Shown here: one piece after another, positions 1-7,076 of the stretch
How positions within the stretch are numbered: the first letter of the stretch is position 1
Layout: each line of letters starts with the position of its first letter
The notes under the pieces: model-generated
What the model was told of the DNA's origin: nothing
The model's input: the letters and a program-made list of their open reading frames with translations, nothing else
The model's database searches: none
Made by a program: the position numbers and the translations under genes
Assembly (NCBI GenBank): GCA_035939575.1
Contig: DASZFS010000574.1
Location: forward strand, 1 to 33,360
Source: DATKHR01 sp035939575
GTDB taxonomy: Bacteria > Acidobacteriota > Vicinamibacteria > Vicinamibacterales > CAVVIG01
Reading direction: 5' to 3'
DNA length: 33,360 bases

Positions 1-255
1 CGCTGTCTCACCCGTTTCTGGAATGACATTTTTTCCAGCGTAAACCCTGACCACGAGGTTGTGCGGCAGCGTTGGCAACAAGCGTCGCACTTCACCCGCC
101 GTCGCGTCAGCCGTCGATTGGACTTCACGACGCTCGGATTGGGAAAAGTGGTAACCATCAGCGAAATAAAACTCAACAGTCACGTCGTGCGGGCCACACG
201 CACTGCCCATGACGACAACGAGGAACCACAAGCACCGCCGGTACCACAAGGACAT
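1..255 (-). CDS. Putative lipoprotein, 5' part only (runs off left edge)
   Basis: A minus-strand frame is open from an ATG at 255-253 to the window edge, 85 codons without a stop. The N-terminus reads MSLWYRRCLWFLVVVMGSAC: a positive residue pair, a hydrophobic stretch and then a cysteine in a lipobox-like GSAC, so I infer a lipoprotein signal peptide and an extracytoplasmic location. The next segment contains VTVEFYFADGYHF, then a Thr/Ala/Glu-rich helix-like stretch and VRVYAGKNVIPETGETA. That pattern resembles the start of putative zinc-peptidase-like secreted proteins (DUF2268-like), but the region that would hold a metal motif lies outside the window, so function is not assigned. No good ribosome binding site precedes the ATG. 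Protein-like composition and the signal peptide favour a real gene over a chance open frame. Confidence 0.55.
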   Translation of the reverse strand, partial: MSLWYRRCLWFLVVVMGSACGPHDVTVEFYFADGYHFSQSERREVQSTADATAGEVRRLLPTLPHNLVVRVYAGKNVIPETGETA

Positions 256-501
256 TTGTTGGCGTTTTCGGCTAACTCAGTCACTGATTGTAGGCGACCC
301 GCCATCGAACGGACGCCATTGGTCCTCGAAAGTCGCGATCTGTCGTCCGATGCGAGCGCCGGGATCGCGGTCACCGGAAGCGCGAAGAGCAAGAACGGCT
401 ACTACCTTCCCGTTGACTGGCGAACACCCAAGACGTACGCCCGTTGGAGCGGCAAAGGCAGGGATGCCGGCGTCCTCGTCGTCTGTAATAAGCCCTGCGG
501 C

Positions 502-928
502 GCGGAAAAGGACGTCACTACCCTGATTCTGGCCGGCTACTCAGGGTTTGCCACGCAAGACATGGCCACCGATGTCGTGGCCGATGGCCAACGAATCGAA
601 ACCCGGGACGTTCAACCCGGACATCCGGTGACTCGCCTCCTCGCAGCGCGATACAAGAAGGTCTGGGTCCCGGCACAAGAAAAGGACAGGCAAGAAACCG
701 CATACGCCGATCGTCAAGCGCTGGGGATCGCGGAAGGTCAAGGAGATCACGCGTCGAGACGTGCGTGACCTCATCGACGAAGTGGCGGTACGCGCTCCCA
801 TCATGGCGAATCGTGTTCTGGCGCTGGTCCGGAAGATGTTCAACTTCGGCATCGAGCGCGATTGGCTGGAGGTGAATCCCTGTCACATGGTCAAACGGGC
901 CGCTCCTGAGCGTCAGCGCGACCGGTAG
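502..928 (+). pseudogene. Tyrosine integrase remnant (frameshifted, catalytic domain lost)
   Basis: Two reading frames together give a piece of a phage-type tyrosine recombinase. Frame 1, up to about 710, contains LLAARYKKVWVPAQEKDRQE, typical of the start of the SAM-like core-binding domain. Frame 2, from about 710 to the stop at 926-928, continues with VKRWGSRKVKEITRRDVRDL and then PIMANRVLALVRKMFNFGIE plus a WLEVNPC segment, a well conserved integrase core-binding pattern. The protein stops about where the catalytic domain should begin, so the R...HxxR...Y residues are absent. The frame change near 700-715 and the premature end make it a dead gene. The left boundary is approximate: similarity to the arm domain before about 600 is weak. 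It lies in the accessory stretch left of the tRNA-Thr gene, consistent with an old integrated element. Confidence 0.7.
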
Positions 929-1077
929 GGTGCTGCAGTTCGCGGCTCACGGATAAGGGCCCGTAACAAAACCCGACCGCTACAAACCGCTACAGTTCGC
1001 CGCCATGAGTAGTGCGATTCGCACTGCCGTCCGCGAATACTAGACACTGCGCGAATCGTTATCTGGACGGCTGCGCG

Positions 1078-1341
1078 TCAATCCTCCGAGGGCCGTTCGA
1101 TGCTATCAATCACCAGGACCTCGACGGGGTCCTTCGTCGGCTCGAGCTTCAGACCGAGTTGTTCCTGGATTGCGATGAAGAGGTCCGGCGTGTTCGGATC
1201 GGCGGTCGCCGCGTCCGGTCCGGCGCCTCTGCCTGGGTGGCGAAAGTCAGCTCCCAATCCCAATTGCCGGCGAGGCTGGCCCGGTCGATGACATATCGGC
1301 CAGACGGCCCAATGAATGCGTTCACGAACGCCGAAGGAAAT
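1078..1341 (-). pseudogene. TIGR03435-family protein remnant (5'-truncated, frameshifted)
   Basis: The minus-strand end reads FIAIQEQLGLKLEPTKDPVE followed by VLVIDSIERPSED and a stop, the hallmark C-terminus of the TIGR03435 'soil-associated' family, which is very abundant in Acidobacteria. Further upstream the matching sequence GRYVIDRASLAGNWDWELTF sits in a different frame, so a frameshift lies around 1205-1225. An in-frame stop near 1340 cuts off everything upstream. Intact members are roughly 250-400 residues with a signal peptide; only about 85 codons survive here. The function of the family is unknown. It abuts the promoter of the PadR gene on the other strand. Confidence 0.8.
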
Positions 1342-1347
1342 CACCTG

Positions 1348-1383
1348 TTGACATTCTATAGGTCCAGCGCTACTGTCGCGTAG
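1348..1383 (+). promoter_or_regulatory. Promoter and candidate operator of the PadR/permease operon
   Basis: TTGACA at 1348-1353 is followed 17 bases later by TACTGT at 1371-1376, a good sigma70-type pair. A dyad CTAC-N6-GTAG (1370-1383) covers the -10 element, a suitable place for repression, perhaps by the encoded PadR protein itself. Autoregulation is inferred from position only. The Shine-Dalgarno AGGAGG (1393-1398) precedes the GTG start at 1403 by four bases. Confidence 0.65.
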
Positions 1384-1402
1384 ACGATCTACAGGAGGGT
1401 GC

Positions 1403-1735
1403 GTGACCCAGGACCAAACAAACCTACTTCAAGGCACTCTTGACCTTCTGATCCTCAAGACGCTGCGCCTCGGCGAAATGCACGGGCTCGGTATCTCGCG
1501 CCGCATCGAGCAGATCAGCCAAGGTACTTTCAGCGTGAAGACTGGTTCGCTGTTTCCCGCGCTACGCCGCATGCAAGAAGAGGGCTGGATTAAATCGGCG
1601 TGGGGCGAATCGGAAGCCAATCGCAAGGCGAAGTACTACCGGCTAACCAAGGCGGGCAGGAAGCAACTCGAAACCGAAACGGCGAAATGGGAGCGGATTG
1701 TGCTGGGGATCTCGCGGGCTCTGGAGGCGTCGTGA
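1403..1735 (+). CDS. PadR-family transcriptional regulator
   Basis: A 110-residue protein made almost entirely of a PadR winged-helix domain. Typical motifs are LLQGTLDLLILKTL at residues 8-21, MHGLGISRRIEQ in helix 2, SLFPALRRMQEEGWI in the recognition region, and a YYRLTKAGRKQLE wing. PadR proteins are dimeric repressors that often control an adjacent transporter or detoxification gene and themselves. The GTG start has a strong AGGAGG four bases upstream. The last codons overlap the start of the permease gene (GTGA), so the two are translated together. This PadR-permease pairing is a standard acidobacterial arrangement. The inducer cannot be deduced. Confidence 0.93.
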   Translation: MTQDQTNLLQGTLDLLILKTLRLGEMHGLGISRRIEQISQGTFSVKTGSLFPALRRMQEEGWIKSAWGESEANRKAKYYRLTKAGRKQLETETAKWERIVLGISRALEAS

Positions 1736-4422
1736 CCAAAAAAGCCAGGTCACGCTGGTTTCACCGGGCGATCAGTTTGCTACGCAATATCGTGAGCAGA
1801 GACCACGATGAGCGGGAGATTGACGCGGAAGTGAACGCCCACCTTGAGCTGCTGATCGAGGAGAAGGTGCGATCCGGCATGAAGCCAAATGAGGCGGAAC
1901 GAGCAGCGCACATCGAGTTGGGAGGCGTCGAGCAGGTGAAGGAACAGGTGAGAGACGCGCGGGCGGGAGCATGGCTCGACACGGTGGTACGAGACTGTCG
2001 CTTCGCGCTCCGCATGTCGCGCAAGAATGCAGGATTTACTGCCGTCGTCGTTCTTACGCTGGCGCTCGGCATTGCCGCCAATACCACTGTGCTCAGTTGG
2101 ATCAGCGCTACCTTGCTGAACCCGATTCCGGGAGTTGCTCACACGAGCGACCTTGTCACCGTCATGCGTGGCGATCGCAGCGATCATCCCACCCCGCCAT
2201 TTTCTTATCTCGACCTTCGCGATCTCAGCGAGCGCACTCAAACTTTTTCTGGACTTCTCGGCTATCACGACGACTACATGTCTCTCACGGCCGCCGCGAA
2301 GCCGGAGCGCCTTTACGGGGCGCTGACCACCGCTAATTATTTTGACGTTCTGGGCGTCCGCCCTATTCTCGGCCGCACTTTTCTTCCCGAAGAAGGAACG
2401 CCGGGCGCCGGCGCGGCAGTGATCGTCATCGGTTACGCCGTCTGGCAGAACCATTTCGCGGGCGATCCGCAAATCGTTGGGAAGACGATTCAGATCAATC
2501 GCCATCCCTACTCCGTTATTGTGGTCGCCCCGCGGGATTTCACGGGCTGCGCGCCCGGGCTGCGCGCCGAATTGTGGATTCCTCTCTCGATGGATCGTGA
2601 TGTTTGGGGTGTGGACCGTCCTGCCCGTCGCGGCACTTTCTGGCTGAACGTGCTCGGAAAGCTTCGCCCGGGTGTGACGAAGAATCAGGCGCAGGCCGAA
2701 CTCAACCTGCTCATGCGGGGAATCGCCGAGCGGTTCCCGGAGGATCACCGGGATAGTCCGAACGAGATTTCTCTCGACCCCCTGTGGCGCTCTCCCTTCG
2801 GCATCAACGGCTATCTCTACAAGATTCTTCCGATGTTGCTGGGGCTCGCCGCCGTCCTGCTCCTGCTGGCCTGCGCCAACGTTGCCAGTCTCCTGTTGGT
2901 GCGTTCGGTCGGACGCCGCCGCGAGATTGCCATCCGGCTGGGAATGGGCGCTTCACGCGAACAGATCATCCGGCAGTTTTTGATCGAGAGCCTGCTGCTT
3001 GGTCTGCTCGGCGGTACTGCCGCCATAGTGATTGCGAAGTGGACCTCGCGCAGCCTCGTCGCTTTCTTTCCGCCCAGCAATCTTCCGCTGACAAACGACG
3101 CGCACATCGATCAACGCGTGCTTTTCGTGACGATTGCGGTTTCCATCCTCGCTGCGATCATCTCCGGTGTTCTTCCGGCCCTGCGGTCTTCGAGCCTGCC
3201 AGTGCAATCGGTTCTCAAGGAGGAAGCGACCAGCGTCTCGCTTACTTTGCACAAGGGTCGTCTCTTGAGCGGCCTGGTGGTGGCGCAGATTTCGCTCTCG
3301 CTCGTTCTCTTGGTCTGCGCGGGTCTCTTTACCCGCAGCCTTCAGAAAGCACAGCAATCGGATCCGGGATTCGAAGCAAGCCATCTGCTGCTTGCCTCTT
3401 ATGAGCTCTCGCCGGCTGGTTACACGCGCGTGACCAGTGTGGCGTTCGACCGGCAGGTGCTCGACAGGCTGTCGGCGCTTCCCGGGGTCGAATCCGTGAG
3501 CTTGGCTGATTTTTCACCGCTGAGCTTCAGCATCCATACCGACTATCTGCAGCTTGAAGGCTACGTGACGCAACCGCACGAATCGATGGAGATCAGCCGA
3601 GCGATCGTTGGGCCGAATTACTTTCGCACTCTCCGCACGTCCGTGATTTCCGGCCGTGAATTCACCGAAGCTGATACGGTGGATTCGCAACTCGTTGCTG
3701 TCGTCAACCGGGCCTTTGTCGATCGCTATTGGCCGGGTGAAGACGCTATCGGCAAACAGGTGACGGACGGCCGCGATCGCTTCACCATCGTTGGAGTCGT
3801 ACGCAATGCCAAATACCGCTTGCTCACCTACCCGGCCGAGCCCGTCATCTATTTGCCGAGTTACCAGGCCTACCGCTCCACGCAGGACACCACCATTCAC
3901 CTCCGCACGACTGGCGATCCGCGTGCCATGGCTTCTTCTGTGGAACAGACCATCCATCAGCTCAATCGGGAGTTGCCGCTGTTCAACGTGAATCCGCTTT
4001 CCGTCACCATGCAGCTCGGCACACTTTTGGGACGCGTCGCGGCTACGTTTGCCGGCTCGTTCGGTCTTCTTGCCATGCTGCTCGCCGCCGTCGGCATCTA
4101 TGGTGTCGTGGCTTACAGCACTCGCCAACGCGCGCGGGAAATCGGCATCCGCATGGCTCTCGGCGCGGAGAAGGGAGGCATCTACCGTCTCATTCTTGGC
4201 CAGGGATTCCGGCTCACACTGGCGGGCCTCATCGTGGGCACGGGGCTCGCTGTGGTATTCACGCGCTTGCTTAAGGCGCAACTCTTTGGCGTCAGTGAGA
4301 CCGATGCGATTACGTTTGCCTCAGTCGGGCTGCTTCTGGCCGGTGTCGCTCTGCTCGCGTGCCACATCCCCGCCCGCCGCGCCACGCGACTTGATCCGAT
4401 GGTCGCGCTGCGTGACGAATGA
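1732..4422 (+). CDS. ADOP-type (acidobacterial duplicated orphan permease) MacB/FtsX membrane protein
   Basis: Starting at the GTG that overlaps the PadR stop codon, with GGAGG at 1723-1727, the protein is 896 residues. It begins with an amphipathic prefix domain (EREIDAEVNAHLELLIEE...ELGGVEQVKEQVRDA), then a first transmembrane segment (FTAVVVLTLALGIAANTTVL), a large periplasmic MacB_PCD-like domain, an FtsX-type three-helix block, and a second copy of the periplasmic domain and FtsX block ending in ARRATRLDPMVALRDE. Both FtsX blocks carry the REI(A/G)IR(L/M)(A/G)(L/M)GA signature. Such duplicated permeases lack an ATPase in the same operon ('orphan'), and none is seen here. By analogy with MacB it may export or mechanically signal across the membrane, but substrates of the ADOP family are unknown. 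The frame is intact, unlike its left neighbours. Confidence 0.93.
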   Translation: MTKKARSRWFHRAISLLRNIVSRDHDEREIDAEVNAHLELLIEEKVRSGMKPNEAERAAHIELGGVEQVKEQVRDARAGAWLDTVVRDCRFALRMSRKNAGFTAVVVLTLALGIAANTTVLSWISATLLNPIPGVAHTSDLVTVMRGDRSDHPTPPFSYLDLRDLSERTQTFSGLLGYHDDYMSLTAAAKPERLYGALTTANYFDVLGVRPILGRTFLPEEGTPGAGAAVIVIGYAVWQNHFAGDPQIVGKTIQINRHPYSVIVVAPRDFTGCAPGLRAELWIPLSMDRDVWGVDRPARRGTFWLNVLGKLRPGVTKNQAQAELNLLMRGIAERFPEDHRDSPNEISLDPLWRSPFGINGYLYKILPMLLGLAAVLLLLACANVASLLLVRSVGRRREIAIRLGMGASREQIIRQFLIESLLLGLLGGTAAIVIAKWTSRSLVAFFPPSNLPLTNDAHIDQRVLFVTIAVSILAAIISGVLPALRSSSLPVQSVLKEEATSVSLTLHKGRLLSGLVVAQISLSLVLLVCAGLFTRSLQKAQQSDPGFEASHLLLASYELSPAGYTRVTSVAFDRQVLDRLSALPGVESVSLADFSPLSFSIHTDYLQLEGYVTQPHESMEISRAIVGPNYFRTLRTSVISGREFTEADTVDSQLVAVVNRAFVDRYWPGEDAIGKQVTDGRDRFTIVGVVRNAKYRLLTYPAEPVIYLPSYQAYRSTQDTTIHLRTTGDPRAMASSVEQTIHQLNRELPLFNVNPLSVTMQLGTLLGRVAATFAGSFGLLAMLLAAVGIYGVVAYSTRQRAREIGIRMALGAEKGGIYRLILGQGFRLTLAGLIVGTGLAVVFTRLLKAQLFGVSETDAITFASVGLLLAGVALLACHIPARRATRLDPMVALRDE

Positions 4423-4587
4423 AAATCACACTACATGGTCAGAATAGGGGGCGGTTTCGGCTTTGCGACTACGCGCTCTGGGATCTATCGGAAACCCCGG
4501 GCGAGATCCGGTTGTTGATTCCGCGGGCGATCAGGAACGCTCGTTAGATCGTTTAGTGGACAGTTGAGCAGGATTTCCTGGGAATTC

Positions 4588-4663
4588 TGGAGCCGGCGCG
4601 CGGACTTGAACCGCGGACCTGCTGATTACGAATCAGCTGCTCTACCAACTGAGCTACGCCGGC
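4588..4663 (-). tRNA. tRNA-Thr, anticodon CGU
   Basis: Read on the minus strand, the 76 bases fold as a complete cloverleaf. The acceptor stem is GCCGGCG/CGCCGGC, the D arm GCTC-AGTTGGTA-GAGC, the anticodon stem GCTGA/TCAGC with loop TTCGTAA (anticodon CGT), the variable loop has five bases, and the T arm is CGCGG-TTCAAGT-CCGCG. The discriminator base is T and CCA is encoded. The anticodon reads ACG codons, hence threonine. Its 3' end points left toward the integrase and TIGR03435 remnants, the orientation expected for an island integrated at a tRNA 3' end. I saw no second copy of the tRNA 3' end in the window. Confidence 0.96.
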
Positions 4664-4746
4664 TTTTCGGCAGGACCTCGAATTCTACCACGCCACCCCG
4701 ATCGCCCGGCCCGGGCCCGACCTCTCACGACAGCCGCGCCCGCGAC

Positions 4747-5133
4747 TCACGCTCCATACTCCGTGTCGGTCACCGGCTCGAGCCACTCCGTCGTCAGGTT
4801 GACGTTGAACGCGAGGTGCGCGCCCGATGCGCCGGGCGCCGCGCCGTGCCAGTGTTTCTCGTTCGGCGCGAAGACGACGACGTCGCCGGTGTTGAGATCG
4901 ATCGCGTCGGCGCCAAGAGTCTGCGCTCTCACGCGGCCGTCGGTGACGAACAGCCATTGTGGGCCCGAATGCATGTGCCAGCGCGTGCGGCTGCCGGGCG
5001 CGAACTCGACCCGGTAGACATGCACCGGTGTCCCCGTGCTGTCCGCCGCCAACCGGGCCGTCGTCGCCGCGCCGCTGAACGTCATCGGATCGGCCGGCCG
5101 CGCCGGCGCGTCAGCCGCTCGGAACGCTTTCAT
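4747..5133 (-). CDS. Small cupin-domain protein
   Basis: A 128-residue single cupin domain. The ATG at 5133 is preceded by GGAGG four bases upstream, which decides it over the upstream in-frame start. A metal-binding pattern is visible: RWHMHSGPQWLFVTDGR in cupin motif 1 and NTGDVVVFAPNEKHWHGAAP in motif 2, giving histidines for a mononuclear metal site. Single cupins of this kind range from dioxygenases and isomerases to small-molecule sensors, so the reaction is unknown. It follows the cytochrome gene by 55 bases on the same strand and is probably the last gene of the sox-like operon. Confidence 0.85.
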   Translation of the reverse strand: MKAFRAADAPARPADPMTFSGAATTARLAADSTGTPVHVYRVEFAPGSRTRWHMHSGPQWLFVTDGRVRAQTLGADAIDLNTGDVVVFAPNEKHWHGAAPGASGAHLAFNVNLTTEWLEPVTDTEYGA

Positions 5134-5188
5134 CCATCCTCCATAAGCAATCCGCCTCCGCTCGCTCGCGAGCGCCCCCGGCAACTGT

Positions 5189-5794
5189 CTATTTCTTCTT
5201 ATGCACATCAGGCCGGGGATCGGGGACGAAGCCATCCCGATTCGGCATCTTCACCTGCGGCAGCGTCTTGTCGGTGAGCACGTCGTTCTCGCCGACGATG
5301 TGGTTGAGAAAGAGCAGATAGGCAGTTGCCGCGTACACATCGTCCGTGACCATGGTCCCGGGATGATCGAATGGCATCGCCCTCCGCACGTAGTCCCACA
5401 GGGTCGTCGCGTACGGCCAATAGCTGCCCACTGTCTTGACAGGCCGCGCGACGGCGCTGGCCGCGACCAGCGTGCCCTGGCCACCGACGAGAACATCCTG
5501 CGGGCCTTCGACGCCGGTTGGCCCGTGACAGTTCAGGCAACGGCTGGCGTAGACCTCTTTACCTCGCGTGGCGGTACCGCTTCCTGGTGGGAGACCCCGT
5601 CCGTCCGGCGTGACGTCGATGTCGATGGCCTCGAGCTCCTTCGGCGTCGGCGCTCGCCCGACACCGAACGTGGGGGACTGATCGAGCGGCTCGGCCCGGG
5701 CGGCCGCGCCGCGAGTGTCCGCGAGCCAGAGCGTCGTTGCCCACAAGCACGCCCATAAGGCGGCCCGCCCGAGCAATCTAAGCGCGGTTGCCAT
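5189..5794 (-). CDS. soxD: Monoheme c-type cytochrome, SoxD-like partner of the sulfite/sulfane dehydrogenase
   Basis: A 201-residue exported cytochrome. From the ATG at 5794, with AGGA seven bases upstream, it opens with a signal peptide (RLLGRAALWACLWATTLWLA) and carries one heme motif CLNCH at residues 86-90; the methionine in MPFDHPGTM is a likely distal ligand. The closing region, with VGENDVLTDKTLPQVKMPNR, matches the C-terminal extension seen in SoxD/SorB-like cytochromes. An ATG at 5809 is an alternative start. Either start lies inside the 3' end of the upstream dehydrogenase gene (17-32 bases of overlap), so the two are coupled. It should take electrons from the molybdenum subunit in the periplasm. 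SoxD of Paracoccus is diheme; this one has a single heme, so SorB-like naming is equally possible. Confidence 0.82.
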   Translation of the reverse strand: MATALRLLGRAALWACLWATTLWLADTRGAAARAEPLDQSPTFGVGRAPTPKELEAIDIDVTPDGRGLPPGSGTATRGKEVYASRCLNCHGPTGVEGPQDVLVGGQGTLVAASAVARPVKTVGSYWPYATTLWDYVRRAMPFDHPGTMVTDDVYAATAYLLFLNHIVGENDVLTDKTLPQVKMPNRDGFVPDPRPDVHKKK

Positions 5795-7022
5795 TCGTGA
5801 TCCTGCCATCACCGGCGACCTTCCAGACCTGAATCGCGTTGTTGTGATAGTTCGAGTTGACGCCGCGCACCGCCACGAGCTCCGCGAGAGATGGCTGCAC
5901 GTAGCCACCGTCGTCCGTACAGCGCGATGCCAGGAGCGCCTCGCGTCCATCCCATCGCCACGACCATCGGAAGCGCGTGTGCGCCAGCGGCAGGACCGGC
6001 GCCTGGAGCTCAGCCGGTGTCCACGTCGAGCCGCCGTCCGTCGTGATCTCGACTTTCGCAATCGCGCCGCGGCCGCTCCACGCCAGCCCGGTCAGCTCAT
6101 AGGTGCCGGCGCCCGGCAGCGCGTCACCGCCGGAAGGGCGCGTGATGAGCGACTTGGCGTCCATGTCGAAGGTGAACTGACGCGCCGTGCCGTCTGGCAT
6201 CAGATCCGTGTATTTCGAGGTCTCCCAACGGGTCATCGCCGGCTGATCCATGACCTTGATGCGGCGCAGCCATTTCACGTTGACGTTGCCCTCCCAGCCC
6301 GGCACGAGCAGGCGGAGCGGGTAGCCCTGCTCAGGTCGGATTGGCTCGCCGTTCTGCGCGTAGACGACCATCACGTCCGCCAGCGCCTTCCTCATCGGGA
6401 TGCTGCGCGCGAGGCGGCAGGGGTCCGCGCCTTCCGCGAGAATCCAGCTGGCCGACGGTCGCACGCCGCACTCCTTCAGCAACAGCGCCAGCGACACGCC
6501 GGTCCATTCGCTGCAGCTCGTGAGCCCGTGCGCGCGCTGGACGTTGGACTCGCCGGCGCCGCGCCACTCGCTCCCGCTGTTGCCCGAGCACTCCAGAAAA
6601 TGAATCCGCGAGGTCGATGGCAGCCGCTCGATCTCTGCCACTGAAAAGACCAATGGGCGATCGACGAGGCCGTGGATCGTCAGCGTGTGCGTCGCTGGAT
6701 TGAGCTCAGGCACCCCTGCGTGGTGCCTCTCGAAGTGCAGCGACGACGGGGTGATGATGCCGTAGGTGTCGTGGAGCGGCGCGCGGCTCGACGCTTCCTC
6801 GAACGGCACCTTCGTGTTCTGGTTCACGTAGCGTGTGGCGGTCTCGAAGCGGGCACGATCGCCGTATCCCCGGACCGGCGCGCCGAGCGCGCGCGCCTCT
6901 GACGACGCTGCGCCGCCAGCGGACGATCCTGCATCTTTCTTCACACACGCCGCGAGCGTTGCGCCCCATGCGGCGCCCAGACGGAGGAACCACCGGCGCG
7001 CAGGCGAATGATCGGGCTGCAT
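5778..7022 (-). CDS. soxC: SoxC/SorA-like molybdopterin sulfite (sulfane) dehydrogenase subunit
   Basis: A 414-residue oxidoreductase of the sulfite oxidase family. The N-terminus has a twin-arginine pattern, RRWFLRLGAA (residues 9-18), then LAAC at 23-26, suggesting Tat export and possible lipid anchoring. The molybdenum-ligand cysteine is Cys145 in HFLECSGNSGSEW. The Mo-binding domain runs to about residue 280 (GYPLRLLVPGWEGNVNVKWL) and is followed by the Mo-co dimerisation domain (AWSGRGAIAKVEITTDGGST). The family oxidises sulfite, or protein-bound sulfane sulfur in SoxCD, and passes electrons to cytochrome c. The overlapping cytochrome gene fits this. No soxXYZAB genes are in the window, so a full Sox cycle cannot be claimed; a stand-alone sulfite dehydrogenase is the simpler reading. 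The gene is divergent from uvrA with a 54-base gap. Confidence 0.88.
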   Translation of the reverse strand: MQPDHSPARRWFLRLGAAWGATLAACVKKDAGSSAGGAASSEARALGAPVRGYGDRARFETATRYVNQNTKVPFEEASSRAPLHDTYGIITPSSLHFERHHAGVPELNPATHTLTIHGLVDRPLVFSVAEIERLPSTSRIHFLECSGNSGSEWRGAGESNVQRAHGLTSCSEWTGVSLALLLKECGVRPSASWILAEGADPCRLARSIPMRKALADVMVVYAQNGEPIRPEQGYPLRLLVPGWEGNVNVKWLRRIKVMDQPAMTRWETSKYTDLMPDGTARQFTFDMDAKSLITRPSGGDALPGAGTYELTGLAWSGRGAIAKVEITTDGGSTWTPAELQAPVLPLAHTRFRWSWRWDGREALLASRCTDDGGYVQPSLAELVAVRGVNSNYHNNAIQVWKVAGDGRITNGNRA

Positions 7023-7076
7023 GGCTGGAATTATGCGCTATCATGATTGTTTAGGCTATCCGCAGGAAAGCTAACC

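Noticed and set aside
256..501. Possible small gene between the left lipoprotein and the integrase remnant
   Set aside because: Short frames exist on both strands but none has a ribosome site or a recognisable domain; I see nothing supportable there.
61..768. A single intact 235-residue plus-strand protein
   Set aside because: Only its second half resembles an integrase, and that similarity jumps to another frame near 700-715; its first part overlaps a better minus-strand lipoprotein frame.
4564..5277. 237-codon plus-strand open frame across the tRNA and cupin genes
   Set aside because: It reads through a tRNA on the opposite strand and is otherwise the complement of the cupin gene; composition is Arg-rich as expected of a shadow frame.
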